A stretch of DNA of 64,000 bases. Source: Nigrospora sphaerica. Its lineage: Eukaryota; Ascomycota; Sordariomycetes; Amphisphaeriales; Apiosporaceae. Shown here one piece after another: positions 47,730 through 59,286 of this stretch. The translations under genes were made by a program, and so were the position numbers. Below the pieces are notes generated by a model. The model made no database searches. It saw nothing but the letters and a program-made list of their open reading frames with translations, and was not told where the DNA came from. Location of the stretch: contig JAGVVL010000024.1 in the NCBI GenBank assembly GCA_018287875.1, positions 1 to 64,000 of the forward strand. The letters run 5' to 3'. The number at the start of each line of letters is the position of its first letter. The stretch's first letter is position 1.

Positions 47730-48260
47730 TCCGCGGCTCTCCGTGCTTGTGGCAGCTTCTCCAGTCGTAGCCTCTATCCGTACCAGCTTCTATCCATGCC
47801 AACATCCACCCTGTTACAGCTGCTTTCATCAGTGGCAGCTTCTTCTCGTGGCAGCTTCTGCTTGTCACAGCTTCTGTCCGCGGCAACTTCTATCTTTGGC
47901 AACGTCTACCCGTGGCAGTTTTCAGTACATAGTACTGTCCCTCCATAGGAGCTTCTTTCTGTGGAAGCTTTTGTCCGTACTGGCTTCTGTCGGTAACAAC
48001 ATCAACCCCTCGCAGTTTCTGTTCGTCGCAATTTCGATCCGTGCCAACATTCACCCCATCGCAGCATCCACCCATCACAGCTTTCGTCGGTTTCGACTTC
48101 TATCCGTAGAAATTTCTATCCGCGGCACAATTCACCCATGGCAGTCGCTTCACTAATAGCTTTTCTATATAACAGCTTCTCTGCTTCGAGGCTTCTGTTT
48201 GTCGTCGCTCCTGTCCTTCGCAGTTTCTTTCCATAGTAGTATCTCCGTCGCAGCTTTAAC
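47730..48260 (+). repeat. degenerate ~21-bp minisatellite
   Basis: About 25 imperfect units built on variants of GTGGCAGCTTCTGTCC. Because the unit is close to 21 bp, a 7-codon periodicity appears and a 190-codon frame (47,584-48,156) stays open by default. A second block lies at 48,770-48,960, where the minus strand shows the heptad-like periodic text DRSYYRQKLLQ. Regarded as satellite DNA, not a gene. Confidence 0.65.
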
Positions 48261-48769
48261 CAACCAAGTGCCATTGTTGACATGGTGCCGCGTATGGGGG
48301 CCTATGCACAACTTAGTTTGCTGCTCGCATTCTGCTTGGCTGCGGCGCCGTGCCCGACGCCAGAACGACCCTTCCGGCTGGGCCGTGGCCGTTCCAGATC
48401 GGGTTGGTTGTGACGCGTGCTCCTTGGCTATTTCTGGCTGTGTGTTGGCGGATATGGCCTGGTGCTACTTCGGGCCGTGCTTCGTTTCATAGGGCGTCGA
48501 CTGGATCTTGCGTACTCGACTCGTCTTACCCCGTCCACGTCCTGCTACATCCGCTTCCTACTTTTGCTTCTTTCTCCGTCTTGTTCCTGCTTTGTCTGGT
48601 TTCTACTCCCTGCCCCGTACGGTTCCTGCTTCCTGCTTCGTCCGCCTGCTTCGCTCGCGACGAAAGGCCCTTTCGCCCGGCATGCGATGAGCGAGATTTA
48701 GGCCGGAACTAGCTGGACGCCCGTCCTGTCTGAGCTTAATGTTTCATAAGATGCTGTTTTCTGGCGAGG

Positions 48770-48960
48770 CTTCAGTCCGTCGCAGCATCGACCCGTGCAG
48801 CTTCTATCTGTAGTAGCTTCTGTCTGTAGTAGCTTTTGTTTGTAGCAGCTTCTGCTCTTCGCAATTTCTGTTCGTCGTAGCTTCTTTTGTAGCCGCTTCT
48901 TCCGTAGCAGCTTCTAACCGTGGCAGCATCCACACCGCCGTAGTTTCTGTCCTGTCGTCC
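48770..48960 (-). repeat. degenerate ~21-bp minisatellite, second block
   Basis: Same unit as the block at 47,730-48,260, separated from it by a copy of the 90-bp module and a CTTC tract. Confidence 0.6.
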
Positions 48961-49260
48961 TCGGCTCGTTCTTGCTGTTCTACTGCATTCCACCCGTCAC
49001 TCCTCTTGTAGGCGCGATATACCTGTTCGGCTATGGGCAACGTAACGTACCCGAGAGGGGGACAGCTGTTCAGGAAGGACCTATGGAACATCTTTTCTGG
49101 CCTGATCTATATCCAGTTCCACAGGGTGAGCGTATGTACTGAATCGGTTCTTACATCAAGCATAGAGTAGACACCCGTGAGGCCACTTTTGTCACCCTTG
49201 GCTCGGACCTTTGGACCATATTCTTGTTCCTTCTCTGCCCGAGCCCCTTCCACAGGCAAT

Positions 49261-50023
49261 ATGAGCTCCCAGCAGTACAGTGGCCAGCGCCAGGCCCCTC
49301 CGCAACACGTTCGTAGGTCGACCGGCTACGGCACCAAGGGTGAGGGTATAGCTTTCCCGACCGCTGCGCCTGCACCCGTATCCGCTTCGTCTCGTCCCGT
49401 GCCAACACCCCCTCCCAGCCTCACTTATCCTTACTAGCCGTCCCTAGCCTATACGATGGCGAGAAGGATAGGTACGAGGAGGGGTTCGAGGACGACCCCT
49501 TCGGCCCGTCGCCCACGTATGGGCATTCCCTCCTCTGGGCCCCACGCGGAGGTTGTGCTGATGGAGATGTAGATCACCCCATGGCACCACCGACCTGTCT
49601 CGAAAACTCGATACAGTCTTGCACGAGCTCCATGAACTTTCGCATTGGTTCGGTAGCCAAGAAGCTGGACTGGACCGTTGCGGCCAGGCGCAAGTCAACC
49701 TGCACTCGTTGACCCCCTTGCTAAGCATCGTCGGCGGCTCTCGCAGGTTTCAGAATTTGTAAGTTGCCCGAATCCTAGGGAGGGGTCGAGCAGACCGCCC
49801 TGTGTCCCATAACACGCAAAGATAGAGTGCATATAGGTTCTTGATGGCCCCTGTCATCGCCCCTCTTATCGTCCCTTCTTTTTCACGCGGTGCGACCAGG
49901 TTGCAACAACAGATGCAGCGGCTCATGGGCTGGTTGTCGCAGGTCAAGGCGGTATTCGAGCGGGGGTTAGCACCACGGGGCGAAGAGGATATCCAGGACG
50001 ACAGTCCGTGGGTTCAACTGTAG
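49261..50023 (+). CDS. unidentified gene in the core of S2 (frames interrupted)
   Basis: ATG 49,261 starts SSQQYSGQRQAPPQHVRRST with a Pro/Ser-rich N-terminus to PPPSLTYPY. Then, in other frames: YDGEKDRYEEGFEDDPFGPS, LSRKLDTVLHELHELSHWF, QAQVNLHSLTPLLSIVGGS and, after a possible intron, LMAPVIAPLIVPSFSRGATR, LQQQMQRLMGWLSQVKAVFE, ending at a TAG near 50,021. The helical middle and tail segments are clearly protein-like. It sits alone at the symmetry centre of S2 and no second copy is visible here. Between 50,030 and 50,500 more short protein-like text (ACAQYVQQAQNLLCRA) may belong to it. Family unknown; at least two frame changes are unexplained. Confidence 0.45.
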
Positions 50024-50522
50024 GCCGCAGTGGCCCCATCTCCGGCTCTTGTATACGAGACACTTCAGTTTCGGCCAACGATAGTATACTTGCAGAAAGG
50101 AGGGCTACGATGCAGCCGAGGCCGCCCAGTGCGCTGGTCGTCGTCGTGTCGCTGCAGCCGCCACCAAGATCTTGCTGGGATAGAGATGAATGAAGGATAC
50201 GGTGGCTTCTAATTGAAGATTGCCCCTACCAACGCTGAATGCTTTTAAGCCTGCGCTCAGTACGTTCAACAAGCCCAGAACCTTCTTTGCCGGGCTGTTT
50301 CGCGACATCCTGTGCCTGGGCCTCACGCCTTCAGCAGACGCGGGGCCTCGACACTTTCACCAAGAACGGGCTCGCACAGAGGAGCCACGGATTTGGTTCG
50401 AACATCAGGTTGCCACTAGGCTAGATATGCGGTACATCACAGTGCAACCCCTGTATATAGATAGACTAGCACGCCAGATGCCCCCTGGGAGGCGGGACAC
50501 AGTCCCAACACGGCGATAATAT

Positions 50523-50562
50523 GAAGAAGAAGAAGAAGAAGAAGAAGAAGAAGAAGAAGAAG
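50523..50562 (+). repeat. (GAA)n microsatellite
   Basis: About thirteen GAA/AGA triplets in a row, at the junction between the S2 core and the right-hand purine-rich arrays. Confidence 0.95.
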
Positions 50563-51889
50563 ACAGCGGAGGAAGTCAGAAGGAACGGAACATGCGAAGC
50601 AAGGAAAGGAGCAGTCGACAACGGAGCTGCTATGACTGAAGGAAGTTGCCATTACGAGGGACAGAAGCTACGATTAAGAGGCGCTGATGCGGACAGAAGC
50701 CGCCATAGCCCCTTCCTGGCCCGTCGAGAGATGTTACGGTCTGGGCCAAGTCTCTGCAAACCGATACTGGCGCATGCGGAAGGAAATAAGATGGAGCAGG
50801 AAGTGAACGAAGCAGAGAGCAGCGGAAGCAGGAAGCAGAGGAAGGAGGAAGTGGGCGGGATAGAAAGAGCCGAGTACGCCAGGTTTGGTCGACGTCCATG
50901 AGAAACGGAGCACACCCAGAAGCGGCACAAGATCATATCGGCCGCACTGCCCTACGAGCGCCAAACACAGCTAGGAACAGCCCGATGCGGCGTGGTATGC
51001 AAGTAGCATGTGAGCAGGACGCAGACGAAGCAGAACCAGACGAAGCAGGGCTAGACAAAGCAGAACCAGACGAAGCAGGAACCAGTCGAAAGACACGGAA
51101 GCGGGAAGTGGACGGAGTAGGAAAAGTGGAGTACGCTAGAGCCGGTCGGCGCCCACAAGAAACGAACCCGCGCTAGAAGTAGCACTAGGCTCTATCCGCC
51201 GCTGTCCTAAGAGCACCAACCACAACTAAAAGAGAGCCAAAGATCACGGGACAGAAGAGACCCGATCCGGAACGGCCACGACCCTAAAGCAAGCAGCAGT
51301 CAGTCAAAGCAGGAACCATAGAAAGCAGGAATCGATCGAAACAGGAAGCAGAAGCTAGTTGAGGCGGGAGGTTGCCCCAGGTCGCATCTGCTGCTGCCCT
51401 GGTAGTGCCAGACACAGCCGAAAACAGTCAACAAGCATGCGTCCGAGTAGACCCGAACCAGAATGGCCACAGCCCAACCGGGAGGGCTGTGCTGGGGGTG
51501 CAAATCGGGAGCCGGAACCAAACGCGGCGCGGCGCAAGCCTGACGCGCGCAAAAAGTAGAAGAAGGAACCAGGTGAGGCTGAAGCAGACGAAGCAGACGA
51601 AGCAGAAGCAGGCAAAGCAAAAGAGTGGAGTACGCCAGATTCGGTCCGCGTCCATCCAGGAGGACGCACACCCCGAAGTTGACACAGTTCCTATCTACCG
51701 CGCTGTTCTAAGAGAGCCAGGCACAGCCAGAAACAGTGAACGAGCAGGCATTACAATAGATCTGATCAAGAGCGGCCACGGTCCAACCGGGAGAGCTATA
51801 TGGGGTGCGGGTCGGGGCTTGTGTCAGACCCGTCGAGGGAAGAATGGTACGCTTTGGACGAAGTGCCTGAAAGCTGATGCTAGCACAGG

Positions 51890-52020
51890 CAAGAGGACTA
51901 AGATGAAGCAGGAAGTGGACGAAGCAGGACGAGCGAGACGAAGTACGAAGCAGGAACTAGTTGAAGGAGGAAGCGGACGAGGCAGGAACCAGACGAAGCA
52001 GGGAGCAGGGAGTAGTTGAG
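51890..52020 (-). repeat. purine-rich GAAG tract (mirror of the CTTC tracts)
   Basis: Reverse-complement counterpart of 46,030-46,315, with further tracts near 50,770-50,880, 51,005-51,130, 51,310-51,360 and 51,545-51,625. Confidence 0.75.
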
Positions 52021-52144
52021 GTAGAAAGTTGCCCCAGGTCACACCCGTCGCTGTCCTAAGAATGCCAAACACTGCCAGAAACAGCCAGAAACGCGTATCA
52101 CAGGAGACCTGCGATTACGGGCCCCGAAGGCACTGGCCACGGCC

Positions 52145-52742
52145 TTATTGGGCTTGGCTGCATTCGCCAGCGAGCCGCTCCGTTCTTCCACTTTCTAGCT
52201 GCTGGCACTGCTTGGCACAAGGCAGCGTGTTCGCCCCGTCCGACGGCAGGTCGTGCATCACGTCCTCGCCGCGAATGTAGCCGAAGATGCCGACCAGGTG
52301 GGGCGAGAGCACGTCGGTTATGAAGCAGTCCACCTTACCGAGGATATGGCAATGGAACGGATCGTTATATATATCATCGGCCGTGTGAGCCGGATTCCAA
52401 AATCAGGTGCGGTCATTGTAGGAGCGGAGGCTGTTCGTGGGCGTGTGCTTCGTCGGCGAGGGCGGCTCGTCGGCGGCGGGCGGTCGGCTGGCGGGCGCTT
52501 GGCCTCGCCGTCGGCTACCGTGATGGGACGTGGCGGGCGGAGGGGAGGTCATGCTCGTGCTCGTAGCCGCGCCTGAGGATCGTATTGAAGAGGTCGGCTG
52601 CTTGTCGACCGGCAAAGCGTTGGATTTGTTTAGATGTGGCACAAATGGCCAGCATTGTTGAGGCTGACTGACTGCATCGCCTGGACCCCACGCGGGTACG
52701 GAGTCTACCCGCGGTCGCGTACGGGGCGTTTGACAGCGGCAT
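52145..52742 (-). pseudogene. repeat-associated gene remnant, T side (best copy)
   Basis: Frame 1 (from 52,742) reads TMLAICATSKQIQRFAGRQA and ADLFNTILRRGYEHEHDLPS, stopping at HVPSR; an overlapping frame is Pro/Ser/Thr-rich (MTSPPPATSHHGS). A downstream frame (52,145-52,333) reads DCFITDVLSPHLVGIFGYIR and GEDVMHDLPSDGANTLPCAK. Together they look like one decayed or spliced gene of about 200 residues. Three related copies exist in S2 (45.2-45.9 +, 46.5-46.9 +, this one -), so it is part of the repeat family rather than a unique gene. No domain known to me. Confidence 0.35.
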
Positions 52743-54886
52743 CCCTCGCGTCAGGGTAGCAGCTTTGACTACCCATTGCGTGAGCCGGCCAGTTACAGCG
52801 CGAAATACACGAATTCTCTAGCGCCAAGTGAGCCTGCGCCTGCCTGGTGCCACGACCAGAGACAGGAGTACTTCGTATAGTCCAATCGCATCTGCCTTGT
52901 ACCCATCGCGCGACGCAAAACTGATATGTAGCATCAGCCTGGTAGGCGTTGAATGCTGGAAACAGGGAGGGTTCGCGACGCTCATCCGAGCGCGCCATCT
53001 GCTGCGGTGTTCGACGTGGTCCGAGCGTGCTCCTCATTGTGGGCGCTATACTTAGCATCCCCACTCTGCTCCGAATAGTCTCGCTTCCGGTACAGGTACG
53101 GTGTGCTTTGGCGGGCTGCTCCCACCTCGGTGGGCCTGAAGAGAGGTCGCTGCAGCCCCGAAAAGCGATGCGGGTTTGAGAAATAGCTTCCGGTACGTGA
53201 CAACAAGGCCCAAGGTGCGCAAACTCGAAGCCAGTCCGCAGCTGATGTGAGCTTCGTGAGCCGGCGATCCGCCCACCAAGAGACTGATACGTCGTCCAAC
53301 ACGACAAAAGCAGTTGCCAAGAAATACTCCCTGTTTTCTTCAACGGCACAGGAACGGACTAAAACTTGATTTGGCTAGCTAACAACGACCATCTATCCAG
53401 CTAGGTAGCGCGCTCTTCCTCGGAGGCGCCTGACGACAGGCCTACCTTCGCCGGTGCCAGGCGACCTACTAGGGCGGCCTGGCCTTGCACGGTATGTGAA
53501 ATGCGTTTTTAGATGCACCGAGGGGCCCTTAGTGGCCACGCCTTACACGCACGGCGGCCTCGTTGGCGACCGAACGACGTATGCCTAAGGCAGGCGGCGT
53601 ACCGAGCAGAAATAGGAGGGGGACACGAGACAGAGTGGACTGCTAGGGCGTCTCTTGCGGCGAAGACACCAGCTTACGCTCCTGTTTCTAATCTCATGTA
53701 CCCGTGCCTGTCGTTCCCGGGACCACACAACGATCCCGATGATGCAAACCTGGCCCACCGGCCTGCGGCTCCCTAGCGCTAGCGATCGCCAACGTGCCAC
53801 ACCGACGGACCGACGGTCTTACAGTCGTACGCTTGTCTCCTCTCTGTCAAGCCATGCTGGAGTGAGGGGAGGTGGAGTCCCGATCTTGACATGAGAGGTT
53901 AGACATTTTGTTCTAAAATTTGGAGGCCACTGCAGCATTTAAAAGGCGACTGGGGAAGTACAGTGGTGTCGTGTTCGCCTGCAGGGCTTTCCGGCCTGGG
54001 GAGTCCCGCGGCGACTCCTACCTGCTCCGTCCCAGCCGTCGGCATCAGGCTCGTCCGGTGCTGACCGTCCGACGTGCCGGCCGAAGGCCCAACGGTATAT
54101 GACAAGGAGCTCGACGGGATGGGTCCCGTGCCTATTCGAGCAAGTGTCCCGCAGTGCCAACCCGAAGCGCGCCTAGGCACCGGGCCTGCGACCGCCTGGG
54201 GACTGGGGGCGACTGACGGGTGCCGCCGTCTAGAGGGAAAGGGCTGGAAGTTGTTTCCGGTGCCCGGTTGAGCAGTCGCAGCGTTAGGTTGGCATTGTTC
54301 GTAAGATGCTGAACTATGCGTCTTCTTGTGGACAGCTAGCTGTGAAGCGTGTGCTGCTCGTAATATCTATAGCGTCGAGGGGCTCGGGTCCCTCCTCGGT
54401 CGGTATAATGGGGTTGTCCTGCTCGCTGGACCATGCCCGCACGAAACCGGCACAGGCCGAGGACATACTTCATCGAATGCTGGTTTAGGAGGCAGTGCGG
54501 TCGTCGACGCGGGATGAGCAGCTTGGAGCATCTGTGTTCCCGGTTGCCATGGGGAAGAAAACCACAGAAACCGAGGCATCGAGTAGGCGCTGGCTAGGGA
54601 CCACGAGATGGGACGGGTGGGTGGACGCTGGTATAAGGGCCCGGATCGACCCTTTGTCAAGGCGACATATTGAGAGGGTGGGAGACGCGTCATACCAGCC
54701 TAGAGCTTTCCACTTCCTGCAGCGCTGTGCCCGGTCCCGACGCAGGTTGTGTAATCTTTGCCCTGCGCATTCGGCACTGATGTTCGTAGTCCGTGCCAAA
54801 CGGCTCGTTGTTCGGGGTGGGAAGACAGCCTACCATCGCCACGAGGTGGCAACTCAGGCAGCCTTGCTTCTCCGCCAGTCACAGCA

Positions 54887-55021
54887 GTGAAGTATGAACC
54901 AGTGAAGCATGAACCAGTGAAGCATGAACCAGTGAAGCATGAACCAGTGAAGCATGAACCAGTGAAGCATGAACCAGTGAAGCATGAACCAGTGAAGCAT
55001 GAACCAGTGAAGCATGAACCA
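54887..55021 (+). repeat. 15-bp minisatellite, 9 units, arm T only
   Basis: One GTGAAGTATGAACCA unit followed by eight copies of GTGAAGCATGAACCA. The unit is in frame and would give VKHEP repeats on the plus strand and MLHWF-type repeats on the minus strand. L (near 3,167-3,181) and R have a single diverged unit at the same place, so the array arose in T or was lost from L/R. Confidence 0.95.
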
Positions 55022-55097
55022 ATATGGCGAATGGCCGAGAAGAGGAAGGCCGGCGCACGCCCGCAGGCCACGGCCGCTGGCGCAACTGGAGCACCTG

Positions 55098-55240
55098 AAC
55101 CAAAGAGTGTCCGGCAGGGCGGCCTGCGACGGATGCCACCGCAAGCAAGCGAAGCCAGTCGCAGGACCGGCTGTCCGCTGTCCGCTGTCCGCTGTCGACA
55201 GGCCACGGCCGACGAACCTAGCTTGCCGTGCGCCAGCTAG
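55098..55240 (+). pseudogene. eroded Zn2Cys6-like zinc cluster in arm T
   Basis: Third copy; reads RAACDGCHRKQAKP as in L and is then broken by extra copies of the 7-mer CTGTCCG (55,171-55,197), which throw the frame off before the distal cysteines. Confidence 0.33.
55171..55197 (+). repeat. 7-bp tandem repeat CTGTCCG
   Basis: Three to four units in T inside the eroded zinc cluster; one full unit plus a partial one at the corresponding place in L and R. The 7-bp unit shifts the frame. Confidence 0.85.
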
Positions 55241-58200
55241 CGACCGCTCTGCCTAGCGTAGCACCCGGGCTCACGCACGTACATCTACGACGCCTGTTTG
55301 GGGGACACTTCCAGCCGAGCCACAAGAGCCGAAGTCCAAGGGCCATGTCTGTGGCACACATAGACCGGTGCCGCCCGGCATTGGGAGACTCAGCAAGTCG
55401 GCCTCGGGGAGCGGACCAGTGGCCAGCAGCCGTGACGACACCCGACAAACACGCTGGTCGTGCTTTAGCCTGCGATGCCAAAAGGTCGCGTCTGGGCCAG
55501 CACGCAAACGTTGCGCGCGCGCGAAGATAACACCAGTCCTATATGAAGTGGATCTGACAGCCGCCAAGCCGGTGAGGTCGTCCCCGTCTTCGGATCCAGG
55601 CGATGCCGTCTACGTAGTGCGACGTCGGCGGCTCCGGGATGGGACGGGGTGGGGACGACGGCGGTTCCTCAGCCGTGGACGTGGTGAGTCCGATCGAAAG
55701 GAGGGCCGCTTTAACGGTTCGGTTGGTTCACTTCGCCTAGAAAATGGGGAGGCATGGATAATACCGGAGTAGATTATGGTGGCCTTCGACCTGCGATTGA
55801 ATCGCCCGGGACGTCATCTCCCATTCGCCGCGTCGACATCCGTACGCCTCCTGCCCAGCTGGTGGCTTCCGCGTTACGCCAGGATTAGCCCGTTCGCCAT
55901 AAAAACGCCGGCATGGCCAGGCTCGCCGGAGAACCTACAAAGTCCTAGGCTCGTCTGACCAGCCGTAGAGTAAGGGGGCGGGGGTAGCGGGGCCCAACAG
56001 GAGGACGAAATGGCGAGGCTTCCTGGCATGGCAAGGCAACCCGGACGAAGAGAGCGGTTCACCCACGGGTCAGTGGAACCCCGCGGAAGAGCACGCGAAA
56101 TGGGCGCGCTAGGCCGCGACTTTCAGGTCCAGCAGGGCCAGCTTGGCTGTAACGTCCAGAGGATTTCTATCGTTGCCAGACTCTGCCCCCGTCCCACACG
56201 CCGCCCCCGTTTTCCTATTCCCAGCCTGGAGCCCTTCCCGGGGCCCCCCCTGCGGGCAACGTCGATGCTTCTTCGCCGTCGCCGCCTCCGACGCCATCGG
56301 CCTACGCTCCGCCGTGGGACTCGAGATGAAAAGCCTACTCTCTGTACGGCGGCCGGCGCGCCTCCCGAATCTCCGCCGGCACTGCGATACCATCGGACAA
56401 GACGCGGCCCGTCTTGGGTGCGAGAGGAGCACAGCATGTCCAGCAGGGCGGCGCGGGCCAACAAGGTGCGCGCCGGCCGGCGAGACATACCTCGGAGGCG
56501 CGCTACACGTCCATCGAGAAGAGAGGGTGGGCTTATTGAGCCCTGTGTCGCCGCAGTGGGATGGAGGCATCCCGCACTCGCTCGTTCGCATTTGCGCAGC
56601 TGTGCTCTGTTCCGACTTCGCTAGTCGCAGGTGCAGCGGCCACCGGGACAGATATACTCTCTTCGCACACAAAGACCACTACGCGGCCGGCTGCCTGTGG
56701 GTAGGCGCATAGCCCCGTGTGCGTTCGCGAGTTGTTTGCTTCGCCCCCACGGAGCATGAACTCTCTCGGCCTGTCTCTCCCTGGCGCCAAAACGAAAGGC
56801 TCGCCATTTCCAGTTGACGCAGCGGCGCCTCTCGAAGAACCCGGCCAGACAGCCACATCGACGACAGAGACCGGGTCGCCTTCCGGGGAGAGGCCACCTG
56901 AAGGGGTGCGTCCTCGACGGCATAGGCATCGTCGCACAGCTCCACGGCGCTCCGCACCCATCGCCCCACGGCGGGCAAGGCCTCGCGTGTCTGTCTCGCC
57001 TACGGCAGTCGCCGTTCCGCCGAGGCCCCCAATGCTGGCGAGTGCGCGGGCTCTTGAAACCCGTTGCCGCACACGCCATTAACAGGGCCACCGTTGCGAT
57101 ACTGCGTCCGAGGTGAAGTGAATATTGCCCCGAGGCACAATCCTCAGGCAAACACTTCGTACTTAAAATGATGGTGGCCCCTGCGTGACCTGTCCTCGAA
57201 CTCAGACCCCACCCCGTTGTCCAGCTATTCGATGCCATCGTTCAGCCTCTGTGGCTGTTGGTGGCAAAGCAACGTCTGGAAATGGCCGCGCCTGCTGCCG
57301 TGGCGGGTCTCATCCGCCGGGCCGCGAGGGCGTAGGACATTGGGGCAGCATTCCTCGACGATCGCCAAGCCTCCCAATCCAAGCAGGCAGCGCGGCGTGC
57401 GGTATCAGACAGCCCGATCACCGTCTCCCCCACGCAGCCGATGGTGAGGTCCGTCGCTTGGCGGCCGTAGCATCTGCCCTGCTGGCCCTGTCGCTTTGGT
57501 TCCCCGGCTCTGCGGGCAACGACGTATCGTAAAGACCGCCACATGCCCTCTTGACCGGATGGTCCCTGGCAGACGTGCTCGCGACGGGCTCGGTCTTGGA
57601 CCCCCGGCGCCGTTCCTCCCTTTCTTGCCGGGAGGCTTCGCAATGGTCGGTCCACACCGCCGCCCCGTTTGGGTTCGTACGCAAGCCCGGAGGGTGATGC
57701 TTTCCCTTCCGCCGGCGTCGACCTCAGTAGGCCCCGCGGTTCATGAATTCAGTGTTCGGGCGCGTCATGGCCGATCGATGTTTCGTATGCCCGCAATGCC
57801 GCCTGTCCCGGGAGCCTGCGGCCGGTGGGCTGAAAGCCGGTATCTGGCTGACGGCTGTACGGTCCGAGCATCGCGTGACTGTGTGGGCCCTTCCGCCCCT
57901 CGGCTCGGCCAGAGCGCGCGAGCGTAGCAGGATCCGGCCCATGCGCTCTCCGAAATCATAGGGCCTCCCCGCTCGTGGTGGTGCCGTACTCTGGGCCGCA
58001 CGGGATCGCGATATGCAATCGCCGTGTACTGGGTTTTCCTCCTTGGGTTCGCGTGCGATTCGCTGGACGCGGCCGGTTCTGCTAAAGAGCATAGAAATAA
58101 CATCACGGCATCCTCCCTCGCCGGCCTCGTAGGTTGTCGCTGCACGCCGTCTTCGTGCGTGTTCCTCGGGCGAGCCCCGCGCGCGCGGACATGCCGGGGG

Positions 58201-59235
58201 TTGGTTTCGCAGGGCATCTTTGGTTCACCGGTGTCCGCCGCCCATTGTCCCACACAGATCTAACCCGGGCGAAGTGGCATGGGATCGGCTCGGGATGGCT
58301 TAGGTGTGCCGAGCTGCGGCAGAGCAAGTACGCGGTCGAGCTCGTTCTCGGCGATCGATGATACTGATGGCGTCCAGATGCTTCTCGCGGTCCCTCCCCT
58401 CGCCCGGGGCAAACGCGTCTTGGACAGGCTCCTGAAACGTGGTCAACCATGGACCGTGAGAGGCTTGCGACCTGGATATGTTAGATGGAGTCCACCCCCG
58501 CCTTCGAGATCCCCATTTTCAAGTCTGGCTATTCCTGTCCGATCCGACTCGACGTTCGATGACGGGTAGCCAACGGCCGACCGATCGGCAATCAGGATGC
58601 AGGCCAGTAGCGCATGGTCTCGCGACGATGGAAATGCCTGTCTCGCCCATCATCCGCTGCTCCAGGCGCCGGCCTCTGGGGCTGTCGGCATGTGCAACGT
58701 TCTCCTGGGGTTCGGGGTTGCCGTAGATGGGCGCAACAGGGCCGGCTGTGGTATCTCGATCGCGGTCGGGGTCAGTGTGCGCGTCGCGTCCGGCGCCCAA
58801 GCCCTTGTCCAGGCCAGCGGCCGGGGCGCGGCTGCGTAGTCGTGCCACCACGACGGGCTGCTCGTCGGCTGGTATGATCAGCTTCGCGTACGCGGAGGAT
58901 CCTGTCAGCCGACGGCCGAAGTGCGAATTGTTTAAGAGCGCAAACCAACCTGTCTAGTCGGTGCGGCCAGGCCTCGTGAACAATGCGCCGCCGTTTCTAT
59001 GCTCGCGCGCGCGGGGAGGGGGGGTAGTTTCCACCTACTTGGTGTGCTGGGGACGTCGCCCTGCGTGCTGTTCAAAATGCACCGGGCGCTCTCCCAGAAC
59101 CTGTCCTGCTGTTTGCCGGGGCCATGGGTGCGCTCGGGCTGGCAGAACCCAGACGTTCGACGTCGGCACAGCATCCTTTGCGGCCGCCACTTCGACCAGG
59201 AGTGCGCGTCGTCGCGCATCATAAGTCGAGGGATT

Positions 59236-59286
59236 GGGCGCTGGTCCCGTCTGGGTGTCGGTCCTGTCTAGGCGTTGGTCCTGCCA
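59236..59286 (+). repeat. 17-bp tandem repeat, 3 units, arm T
   Basis: Same array as in L and R, reduced to three units (59,236, 59,253 and 59,270). Confidence 0.83.

Larger units (their letters stand above)
44986..52800. repeat. Spacer S2: dyad of short repeat modules around a central core
   Basis: A roughly 90-bp module (containing variants of GGCTGTTTCTGGC..GTTTGGC..CTTAGGACAGCG) occurs on the plus strand near 45,919, 46,850, 47,130 and 48,385 and on the minus strand near 50,935, 51,190, 51,385, 51,690 and 52,030. Each copy is followed, in its own direction, by a tract of CTTCNTCC-like pyrimidine repeats (GAA-rich on the right side). The arrangement mirrors around about 48.9-49 kb and extends the R/T palindrome inward. 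Confidence 0.8.

Noticed and set aside
47584..48156. 190-codon open frame in S2
   Set aside because: It coincides with the ~21-bp minisatellite; the periodic unit keeps the frame open automatically.
44986..52800. Telomeric or rDNA sequence in S2
   Set aside because: No TTAGGG-type runs and no rRNA-like sequence; the tracts are CTTC/GAAG and 21-bp units.
54887..55021. CRISPR array
   Set aside because: Units are contiguous 15-mers without spacers, in a eukaryotic context.
54758..55240. 160-codon frame containing VKHEP repeats
   Set aside because: The repeat array is in frame by chance of a 15-bp unit; both strands are open across it and L and R show no equivalent protein.
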